Assembly: GCA_963921935.1 (NCBI GenBank)
Contig: OY998176.1
Span: forward strand, 92,382,910-92,446,909
Origin: Galeruca laticollis
Lineage: Eukaryota > Arthropoda > Insecta > Coleoptera > Chrysomelidae
Length of the DNA stretch: 64,000 nt
Reading direction: 5' to 3'
The translations under genes were made by a program, and so were the position numbers. A model generated the notes under the pieces. The model was given only the letters and a program-made list of their open reading frames with translations, did no database searches and was not told the DNA's origin. Below, piece by piece: positions 20,435-29,700 of this stretch (the first letter of the stretch is position 1; every line of letters starts with the position of its first letter).

Positions 20435-20862
20435 AAGGGTTACAGTGTCAGTGTCAATGTTGGACTAGGGGCTAGCATTGACACTGTCAAACATAACCTT
20501 AGATTAATTTTTATAAAAAAAGTTTAACAAAATCATTAACAGTTATAAAGAGTGATCTGTAATATTAAAAGTAGAGCTCAAATTACCTTTAACACCAAAA
20601 ATTCGGGCCTGTTGACTCAAAATTCTCAAAGTTTTCTATGCAAATATTGGGAGCACGTTAAACATCAGTTATTAAAATCCGCCATCATAAATTCACAGGT
20701 TGCTGCGAAGCATGCACATTACGTCTATACAAAGCCTTCGGATGGTGATAGAGCACCATAAAAAGAAAATAGTATGGCAACCAATGTAGTCACATTTTTG
20801 ATTAGATTTAGATATTGTGTCAATGTTATACCAATGTCAATGTTGGTCCGCGCCACCTATAA
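20435..20862. other. pogo A terminal region
   Basis: Non-coding 5' region of the pogo element with repeated TGTCAATGTT and its complement (20440-20490, 20820-20846), probably transposase-binding repeats. The outer end lies near 20862 next to TA. Confidence 0.6.
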
Positions 20863-21223
20863 TAGTAATTTTTTTTGGAAACATTAGTAAGAACTCCAAA
20901 TTATATAGAAATAGCATAACTGTAGTTTCATAACATAACTGTAGCACGTAAAATTCGTGGACTATATGGAAAATTTGTTGAGATCATAAACAAGTTTTCG
21001 TAGTTCCAGAGTCTATTTTGTAGTTTTATAGTCATAGAAAGAGGGCAAAACACTAGATTGTCAGCCATAACTACTGAACGTATAGGATACCAAAGAAGAG
21101 ATACTATAAAAACAGCCATTACAAATTCTCAAAGTTGAAATTGCAAATTTGAAAACCAACTAATACATGTATATTGCTACTCGCGCAAATTTATTGACTT
21201 CGTTGGCATATATTTAATACTTA
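20863..21223. other. Gene-free flank
   Basis: AT-rich; ATAGCATAACTGTAG is partly repeated at 20910-20945. Nothing else recognised. Confidence 0.45.
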
Positions 21224-22200
21224 TTGATTGACAGTAAGAGTATGGAAAAGGATGACGACTCAACGATGCAGACTTACATACATCTGTCTCCAATAATCTT
21301 TGGTAGAATTTTCCAATGTCTATCAAACACAAGGTGGCTATTAGAATATTTAAAGAAAAACGCGTACATAAGAGATAATAACGTAAACATATCTAGCATG
21401 AAAGGAGCACTAATCAAAGCATTTGCTCAAGTTATTAAGGAGCTTTGGTTTGTAGATGGTTCAGACAGAGTGGTTAATACAGTATCATTGAAAAGTCAGA
21501 TTCAGCGATTTATTTCAAGCTTCATGGGATACACTCAACATGATGCAGAGGAGTTTCTTCGTTACCTGTTAGTAGGACTTCACGAATAGGTCAACAGGGT
21601 ATATAAAAAACCAAAGCCCATATTACTAGAAATTGATGACAAACTTAGTGACAGTGAGAAAGCACAAGAATCTTGGTTATGATATTCGAAAATGGACAAC
21701 TCCATGATTGTGGATAACTTTGTCGGTCAATTAAAATCAACACTCCAGTGCACACACTGTGGTCACTGTTCAGTTACCTTCGATCCCTTTTGGGATTTAT
21801 CCCTTCTTATACCCCAAAGAACAGATCAATTACGACTTTCACAATGTTTAGATAAGTTTTCAAGAGAAGAAACACTCGACGGTGATGAGAAACCAACATA
21901 TTCGAAATGTAAGTAACGAAGGCGATGCACTAAATCATTCTCAATTCATAGATTCCCGAAAATATTGGTTATTCACCTGAAGCGCTTTTCGCCAACAGAA
22001 AGACTTAGGGGAAACTTTATGTTGCAATATATTTTCCAATAGAAGGCATTGATATGAGCCATTACGCGGCTTAAAACGTGGCACCTTGTGTGTACAACCT
22101 CTGCGCTATATCAAATCACAGTTGAACCACTTACAATGGTCACTACACAGCATATTGCCGACATCCCTACACGGGATAGTGGCACGAATATAACGATTCA
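21224..22200 (+). pseudogene. USP2/USP21-like ubiquitin-specific protease, processed pseudogene
   Basis: The sequence reads as an intronless USP catalytic domain in order: FQCLSNTRWLLEYL (just after the Cys box), FMGYTQHDAEEFLRYLLVGL, SMIVDNFVGQLKSTLQCTHC (first zinc pair), FDPFWDLSLLIP, then after stops FPKILVIHLKRFSPTERLRG, IEGIDMSHYA, VYNLCAISNH, YNGHYTAYCRHPYTG (His box) and WHEYN. USPs remove ubiquitin from proteins. The Cys-box (GLxNLGNTCFMNS in the family) is replaced by unrelated residues, so the nucleophile is lost. Stops at about 21587, 21680, 21914 and 22071 and frame changes confirm decay. No introns suggests a retrocopy; a clear poly(A) tail is not visible. Confidence 0.85.
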
Positions 22201-22555
22201 AGGGTACTATTAATATCGTGGAAATATTTAGTCAGTTGAGAAGCATATGTTCTCTTCTATGAACAAGATGGCACAAAATCCCACCTTTAAGTTTAATAAT
22301 TTTTTTTTAGTTTTTAAATTGTATATTTTCATTTTGGACCAATGTCTTATTTGGTTTTTCTGCAAAATTTATTCATATTTTTATATATAAATTGTTGATC
22401 AATTGTTAAATAATTTTAATATTAATAAAAATATTCAGCGTTAGTTGACGTTAAGTAAGTGAGATAGGATTAAGTCAATATCTCTTTTGGTGGGCAACAC
22501 TTTCACTTACGGACACCAGCAATGTTATTGAATATATGGTAATACCAACATATAT
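22201..22555. other. Gene-free AT-rich stretch
   Basis: Lies between the USP retrocopy and the 3' tail of the RTE element. No gene or repeat recognised. Confidence 0.45.
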
Positions 22556-22599
22556 CATCATCATCATCGTTAGCAATTTCTAGTCCACTGCTGGACATA

Positions 22600-23483
22600 G
22601 ACCTCCCGTAACCCATTTCAGTGCCTCCGCTCTTGAGCACTCTGCACCCAGTTGTGCTGTATCTGCTTGATGTTCTCTAACAATCTTGTTGAGGTACGTC
22701 ATTGGTTATGATACGCATCGTGTCTAGCTCTCCATTCCAGAATTTTCCTAGTCCATCTTCCATCTCGGAATCCGGCTACATGTCCTGCCCAATTCCATTT
22801 CAGCGTTGTTATCCTTTCAACTGCATCCGTAACCCCGGTCCTTTCCCTAATTCTGTGGTTTGGAACTCTGTCTCTAAGGGATATATTTAACATTGATCTC
22901 TCCATTGCTCTATGTGCCACTTGTATTCTGCGTAGTACCTTACCGGTAAGGGTCAGTATTTTCGCTCCATATGTTGGAACTGGAGGCACACATTGATCTC
23001 TTTGAGCAGATGGGATTATCTGATTAAAAGACATCACTCAGTTTTCCGTGAGCTGCCAATATCTATCCTATTCTCATGTTAAGTTCTGTGACCAGGTTGT
23101 CTCTTTCCAATTTAATCTCGTGAACTCAATATTTGTAGGAATGTACTTGTTCGATTTTCGTGCCATGATTTTTTGGCCAGTACAAGGTTAGTCATGTATT
23201 GTGTTTTGGAGAAATCAATTTTAAGGCCAGCTTATGGAGACGATCTTTGAAAGTCTTGAAGAAGTTGACATCCATGATCTACTCTGTCTGCAATAAGAAC
23301 TATGTCATCTGCAAACCTCAAGATGTTCTGATACTCCCCAGTGATGTTGACTCCAATGGTTCCCCAATTATTGTTTTTCAAGGCGCTCTGCAACGAAGCA
23401 GTAAATAGTTTAAGAGAGATGGTGTCTTCTTGACTGATACCATCCTCCAGGGGAAATTTGTTGCTGTCGCCACAGTACATTCT
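22600..23483 (-). pseudogene. RTE reverse transcriptase, palm/thumb and C-terminal part
   Basis: Reading from 23483: SNKFPLEDGISQEDTISLKL, FTASLQSALKNNNWGTIGVN, then ILRFADDIVLIADRV with the catalytic ADD, followed after frame changes by VPTYGAKILTLTGKVLRRIQ, AHRAMERSMLNISLRDRVPN, TTLKWNWAGHVAGFRDGRWT and a decayed tail. Length and order fit the second half of an RTE ORF2. It is broken by at least three frame changes and is the youngest-side remnant of the RTE described in the parent entry. Confidence 0.85.
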
Positions 23484-23491
23484 GATTTCTT

Positions 23492-24531
23492 CTTCTTCTT
23501 AAAGTGCCTATCCGCTCCGAATGTTGGCTATCATGTTGGGTATTCGAACTTTGTTAACAGCAGCTCGGAATAGTTGAGTGGTTGATTTGTTGACCCACGT
23601 TCTCAAATTTTTCAACTACGATATTCTCCTTATGTCCACTCCTCTAGCTCCCCATACCTTGCCTTGAAGAATCTTCTGTAAAAGGGTATATTGGCTCTCA
23701 TTACGCATATATGTCCAAGATATTGTAGCTATCGGTTCTTTACTGTGTTAAGGACTACTTTTTCCTTTCCCATCCATCTCATTACTTCCATGTTGGTTAT
23801 TTTCTCTTTCCAAGATATTCGTTGGATTCTTCGGTACAGCCACATTTCAAATGCCTCAAGTTTTTTGGAGGAGGCCTTCGTAAGCCCACATAGAAAAGGA
23901 TCGAAAACACGTTATATCGCAGTAGGCGAATTTGCGTTGACAGCTGTAAGTCGTGACTGGTAAGGACTTTCTTCGTCCTTATGAATGCTGTTCTGGCTTT
24001 TTTAATACGCGTTCTGATCTCCACAGAAAGATCACAGTATTCATTCATGTTCGTGTTCAAGTATGCGTATTTGTTGAATATTTCTAAAGGAGTTTCATCC
24101 ACCAACAAAACACCGCGGTTGTTTTGGTTCTTACTGATTATCATGAACTTTGTCTTGTTTGTGTTTATTTCCAGACCATAGTGTCGGTTGTATGTTGTAA
24201 CACTGTCCATTAGGAGTTGTAAGGAAGCTAGGTTGTCCGCAAAAATACCGGTATCATCTGCATACCTTATACTATTCAGTCGTTCTCCGTTTAGCAGGAT
24301 TCTAGCTTCAATGTCTTGCAGGGCTTCCCTGAAAATGCTTTCCGAGTACAGGTTGAAAATTAAAGGAGATAGTGTGCATCCCTGTTTTACACCACGTAAT
24401 ATTTGTATCTCATCTGTTGTCTCTTTGTCTACCCTGACACAAGCCCTCTGATTCCAATAGAGATTTCTGATGATTTTGAGGTCCTTCCCGTCCAGGCCAG
24501 ATTTTTGCAAAACTTCCATCATTCTAATTAC
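23492..24531 (-). pseudogene. Second LINE (YADD-type reverse transcriptase), 5'-truncated, inserted in the RTE
   Basis: A frame of about 240 codons is open from 24522: MMEVLQKSGLDGKDLKIIRN, LYWNQRACVRV, RGVKQGCTLSPLIFNLYSE, IRYADDTGIFADN (catalytic YADD), LEINTNKTKFMIISKN and the arm IRLLRYNVFSILFYVG. In other frames it continues with NHGSNEMDGKGKVVLNTVKN and LQYLGHI-type C-terminal sequence. The 3' tail is GAAGAAGAAGAA. Flanks show a probable target duplication: AATTAGAATG before (24532-24541) and AATCAGAATG after (23482-23491), one mismatch. The 5' truncation and tail are typical of target-primed insertion. Confidence 0.85.
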
Positions 24532-24595
24532 AGCATTATTATATATATTCTGAACCTATGATGGATACCTAACTCTGTAAGCGCTCTTAACATGG
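24532..24595 (-). pseudogene. RTE fragment between second LINE and BEL/Pao
   Basis: Minus strand reads MLRALTELGIHHRF, continuous in sense with KAFDSVQHSS at 34193-34243 and with the block at 23483. The last five bases (24591-24595, CATGG) are the left target-site duplication of the BEL/Pao element. Confidence 0.7.
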
Positions 24596-25402
24596 TGTTC
24601 TAAATTAACCCTTTTACTTTGGGTTAATTAGAGGGAATGTAGTTTCTTTGTTGTTAAAAACGATGAACTCGAAGGACCAAATGGATATTTTTCACTTTAG
24701 GTATGATGTAAATGATGTACTGTACGATGCAATGAAACACTTATGTCACTTTAGATTTTATATTGTCATGAAATTATAAGTTTTTGTTTGCGTCGACAAT
24801 TAAGAATTCACTTTATATTCACGCGATAATTGCTATGACGTTTTATGAAATAACTAAACCTTAAAGACATATGTTTGTTCCCGATATGTAAACGCCGGGT
24901 GCTCTTCTAAACTCAGTACCTGTGTGTACCACGTTCAAGGATGAAAAGAGGCTGGATGTAGGTTAGATGTCGTATTTATATGTTTAATGACGTAGGATCC
25001 AGGAATGAGCAAGCTATTAGAAACTAACCAATGGGATGAAAGTATTTTAAAATGTAACGTTCGAACAACAAGCGAATTTGGCAGATATGAAGATGTTTTT
25101 TTTGGGGGTTTCAACGGTTTCGTAGATACAGATAACAGAGTTTGGAAGAGAGTTTTTATGAAGAGATAAGATGTCGGGGACTTTGATATGTTCAGTAGAA
25201 TTTCAGAAAACGATATTTATCTGTTTTCCTTAGGTGTTAGTAAATTTAAATGACTTTTTTAGTGAAGTGAAGAAATATTAACTGTTGAAATTGAGGATAT
25301 ATTCAGTTATCTGTTTTGGGCATAATATTCGACTTGTAGTATACAGGGGACATTGAAATAGAATCACGGGAGAATTTGGTAATTAAAAGCCAAATTCGAA
25401 CA
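24596..25402 (-). repeat. BEL/Pao 3' LTR
   Basis: 807 bp, aligning to 33381-34187 with only scattered differences (for example TTAACCC against TCAACCC near the start). It carries the inverted dinucleotide ends TG/CA. The outer boundary is set by the CATGG duplication. Confidence 0.95.
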
Positions 25403-25593
25403 TATTGGGGACGCGGGAAGAATGGAAGAGAGGTGAGAGATGGCTGCTCTCAGACATCGAATGCTGATGTTAGTGAAAGGGTATGGAGCGTGAGTGTGTG
25501 TACAGTGTTGATGCAGGTTTGTGAATGAAAGTGAATAATTTTGAGAGTAACTATGTAAATAGGTGTATAGGGGTTGTAAAGTAACCTAATGTT

Positions 25594-25814
25594 GGTGTCA
25601 GAGTGTTGTAAGGACTCTAACGTCATGAATGTAATGAATGAATAAGATTTGAGGTTAGAGTGTTGTAAGGACTCTAACGTCATGAATGTAATGAATGAAT
25701 ACGATTTGAGGTTAGAGTGTTGTAAGGACTCTAACGTCATGAATGTAACGAATGAATAAGATTTGAGGTTAGAGTGTTGTAAGGACTCTAACGTCATGAG
25801 TGTAACGAATGGAA
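25594..25814. repeat. 57-bp tandem repeat, about four units
   Basis: The unit contains GAGTGTTGTAAGGACTCTAA, CGTCATGAATGTAA and ATGAATAAGATTTGAGGTTA, with starts near 25601, 25658, 25715 and 25772. Because 57 is divisible by three, the minus strand shows a repeated peptide-like pattern (LESLQHSNLKSYSF), which I do not treat as a gene. Confidence 0.9.
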
Positions 25815-26022
25815 GCAATATACTCTAGAAATGGACTAGAGTTGTAAACGATAAGAGTGTGAGCAATATACTCTAGAAATGGATTAGAGTTGTAAACGAT
25901 AAGAGTGTAAGCAATATACTCTAGAAATGGATTAGAGTTGTAAACGATAAGAGTGTAAGCAATATACTCTAGAAATGGGCTAAAGTTGTAAACGATGATA
26001 AGAGTGTAAGCAATATAAAAGG
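25815..26022. repeat. 48-bp tandem repeat, about four units
   Basis: GCAATATACTCTAGAAATGG units start at 25815, 25863, 25911, 25959 and (degenerate) 26010. It sits directly after the 57-bp repeat and also shares AAACGATAAGAGTGT. Confidence 0.9.
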
Positions 26023-26702
26023 AAGGAGAGAGCGTAAGTGAGTGAGTACATGATTATGTTGTATAAGAGTAAGGGTTGGGTTAAGTTTCATGAGAAATAA
26101 AGATGAAGTAATGAGAGAGATAGGAAAGGGCCAAGCGGCAGTTTTTTCGGGCCTACTGAATCTATGTACTAGCGCAATTCGCCACCGGCAGAGGCTTACC
26201 CGGTCCGATTGGGGCCTAGCGACTTACGTCACGCCAAGCGTCGACTCTAGGTTAAAGCAATTGTGGTACCAGTTTGTTTAAGGAGTAACGGTCCAGGAAC
26301 CTCGGGACCAAGTTGTGAAAGGGTGTGAAATTCCATGAGAGAGCATGGAAAGCTCATGTGGGTGTTTTTCCGGGTTTTTATTGTATCAGAATGAATGGTG
26401 CTGGGTAAGAAAGGGAACGTTTTTCTTCGGAGAACGTGGAAACTCCAGTGTAGCTTGCGCTACTCCCTTTCTACGCGGAGGAATGAATTGTAGAGTAAGG
26501 GTGAGTGTAAGAGAGTAATGTTTTAATGCTTGAAAAATAATTGTGTGAATAAAAAATGAAATGACATGATCGTATAAGTTCAAGTAATGTGACCACCAAT
26601 ATAAGAGTAAATGTAAGAGAGATCTTCTTTACGTATAAGATTGTTTATTTGTGCAGCGAGAGCGGGTTGTCACGTTGACAAGGTATAAACGACTTTTGTT
26701 AT

Positions 26703-29700
26703 TTATGTTTCTGATGAATCAGGCATGGGTAATGGGATGATTTTGATAATTGGTCGAGTGTAAGTTCCTGAAGCGGTTTTGACTTGGACCGAACGGATTT
26801 TACCGTCTTTACCAGTTGTGACATCTGTTATGCGGGCTAAAGGCCACCGCAAGGGAGGGGAGTCATCGTCCTTAATTAAGACCATGGTTCCTATAGTGAG
26901 ATCTTTAGATGGGGTAGTCCATTTGGGACGGTTTTGCAATTGGTTGCGGTAGTCGACAGACCACCGTTTCCAAAAGTTTTGTTGAGCATGAGTGCATTGT
27001 TGCCAGGATTTTAATCGGTTCGTAGGAAGTGAGGATAAATCTTTGTCTGGAAGTGCCATTAGAGGTGCTCCTATGAGAAAATGGCCTGGAGTTAATGGCA
27101 GTAAGTCAGTAGGGTCAGTCGAAAGGGGATGTAAAGGTCTTGACTTGAGTATGGCTTCTATCTGAGTCAGTATGGTACTGAATTGTTCGAAAGTTAAAGT
27201 GGAGGTAGCAAGCAATTTTATTAGATGAGTTTTAACGCTTTTGACTCCGGCTTCCCAGAGACCACCCCAATGTGGGGATCTGGGGGGAATGAATTTCCAG
27301 TCTATTGATGATGTGAGTAGGTGATCATGTATGGGAGAAAAATTCTTAGTTAGGAAGTGAAATACGTCCGCAAGATAATGATTAGCACCAACAAAATTCG
27401 TGCCATTGTCACTGTAAATCACAGATGGAAGTCCTCGTCTAGAAGTGAAACGTTTCAATGAAGCGATAAAGGAATCTGTGGACAGATCAGAGACTAACTC
27501 AAGATGAATTGCCTTTGTCGAGAAGCATATGAATAAGGCAATGTAGGATTTGAATACCGGGGCTCGCTTCAAATGAGATGATTTTATTGAGAATGGTCCC
27601 GCGAAGTCGACTCCAGTCGTCTGGAAGGGACGGGAAGGTGTTACACAACGTGCAGGTAGATCAGACATGATTTGCTGTGCCCTAATGGCCTTGAACCTAT
27701 GGCACATTAGACATTTGTTTATGATGCGCTTGATCTCACGCAGGCCATCGATAGGCCAGAATTTTAGACGGATATTGGCGAGAACATTTTGAGGACCACT
27801 GTGTCCTAAACGTATATAAATCAATATCATCGTCAGAATGACGATGATATTGATTTATCGAAACAATTGTCAATTTTTTAGAATTTTCAATAACTTGTAT
27901 TATATTGTGGAATTAACTAGAGACCTTGAGTTTCATTTAAAAACACTAATATGAGCATATTCCACGAAGTAAGGGTCGAGACAGTCAATTTCGTATATGT
28001 TCTTGTTGTAAGACCAGGGTCGTGAAATGACAATGAGCAGGCAGTAGAATTGGGTGTTTTTGTTCATAGGAAACGGGGGCATGGGAGAGTCTCCCTCCGA
28101 CTCTAATAAGATTGTCGTTGTCTACAAAAAGGTTTAATGATAGAAGACGTTTATCTGAGGGTAGTTGATTCTTTTGTAGTGCGCGATAAAGGTTTGGGAA
28201 GCTATATGTTTGCAACTGTCGTACAAGGAAAGGTAAGGCAGTGTCTAGATTGTGTCTAGATAAGGTTCTTTGTGTAGTAGCTGGATGACGGATGATATTT
28301 ACAAATTTGTATATGTATGCCATTGCTCTGACTAGCTTGGTTAGAGATGATGAACGAGTTATTAGGACTATGAAGGGGTTTGCTGGTTTCGCTGTCGTGA
28401 CGAGTGACTTTTTATTTGCTTCAGGGGGGTCCGGTAGACAGGAAAAGGTATCGTGACAAGACGTGTCGTCGGAGGAATCCCATAGAAAAGGAGGTCCACA
28501 GAACCACTTGGTACTGGGAAATTCTAAGGGCTTGCCCCTTGATAGGATGTCCGCAGGGTTGAGGTGAGATCGAATATGTCTCCACGTGGCTGAATGGGTT
28601 GCTTGTTGAATTTGAGTGACTCTGTTGCAGACAAAAACTGTCCATCTAGTGGGTATGCTTTTTATCTAGGATAGGGCTATTTGAGAGTCGGACCATAAAA
28701 TGAACGATGAGATTTTTAATTGTTGATCAAGGATGTTGCGGAGTCGTGTGTAAAGTTTTGATACAAGGGCCATGGCACATAATTCTAATTTGGGAACTGT
28801 AATTGGTTTGTTGAGAGGGGCGACACGGGATTTGGAAATGATGAGTTGTGAGGATGCGGGAGAATCCGTGTAAATTGTTCTCAGATAGAAACAGCCTCCA
28901 TAAGCCAATGAACTGGCATCACAGAAACCGTGGAGTTCGATGTGCGATATTTGTTTGTTTTCAAATATGTACCTAGGGATATGTAATGATGATAACTGGG
29001 TCACGCTTTCTATAAATTCATGCCATTTTTCTATGAGTGTCAAGTCGTTGATGGGATCGTCCCATGCTATTTTGAGTAGCCAAAGGTGTTGCATGATTAA
29101 TTTTCCTTGAACGATCACAGGGTTGACCAGGCCTAAAGGGTCGAAACATTGGGATATAATGGATAACATCAGTCTTTTAGTTAGTTTTCGATCGAAAGTG
29201 GCAGGGGATGATATATGTAATACGTCAGTTTTTGGGTTCCAGGTGATGCCTAAGACCTTACTAGGGTTGTCATCCAAATTGAGATTCTTTTCAGAAGGGC
29301 TGTCTATTAAGTGTTTGGTAGTGAATTTAGAGGAGTTGGAACATACTTTATGAATTTCGAAACCTGATTGGGATAGAGTGCTTTTGAGATTTTGATGAAG
29401 TTGAATGAGGTCATCGACTGAATTTGCTCCTGTCAGTATGTCATCTACATATGTTTGTGAAAATAGTGCCAATTGGAATTCAGGATGTTGTGGATTTCGT
29501 AAAGCTATTTCTTTCAATGCACGACATGCTAGAAAGGGTGCACTGGTTTGTCCGAATGACACTGTGTTAAGTTGGATGCAAATGAAAGGGTCCGATGGAG
29601 AGTCTCTCCATAATGCATTTTGTAAGAATCGGAAGCGTTCATTTAACTCTATTTGACGGTACATTTTAGAAATATCAGCTGTAAGGGCATATTTAAAATT

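Larger units (their letters stand above)
8776..20862 (-). mobile_element. pogo/Tigger-type transposon A, split by nested insertions
   Basis: Both outer regions carry the same subterminal motif. On the left, AACATTGACA (about 8791) and TAACATTGACACC (8983-8995) occur. On the right, TGTCAATGTT occurs repeatedly (20450-20460, 20820-20830, 20836-20846). The outer ends match as AGGTAAGAGGGGCAAACATTG against AGGTGGCGCGGACCAACATT, each next to TA. A single pogo transposase reads across on the minus strand from 20434 to 9302 once the inserted Harbinger (9514-12447) and the Tc1/piggyBac C block (about 13702-19641) are skipped. Exact ends need alignment. Confidence 0.7.
25403..26702 (-). other. BEL/Pao 3' untranslated region with minisatellites
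   Basis: Sequence between the pol stop codon and the 3' LTR. It contains a 57-bp and a 48-bp tandem repeat (separate entries) and otherwise no recognisable gene; short ORFs here are repeat-derived. Confidence 0.7.

Noticed and set aside
25450..25818. Minus-strand frame with repeated LESLQHSNLKSYSF motif as a repeat protein
   Set aside because: It is produced by a 57-bp non-coding minisatellite inside the BEL/Pao 3' region; no start context or homology.
25594..26022. Possible CRISPR-like array
   Set aside because: Units are contiguous tandem repeats without unique spacers and lie in a eukaryotic retroelement.
24596..26680. A 2.1-kb 3' LTR ending at TGTCAACG near 26680
   Set aside because: The other LTR ends at 34187 next to a clear 5-bp duplication CATGG, so the LTR is 807 bp and the extra sequence is internal.
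29123..29656. Plus-strand frames within the BEL/Pao region
   Set aside because: Antisense shadows of the long gag-pol frame.
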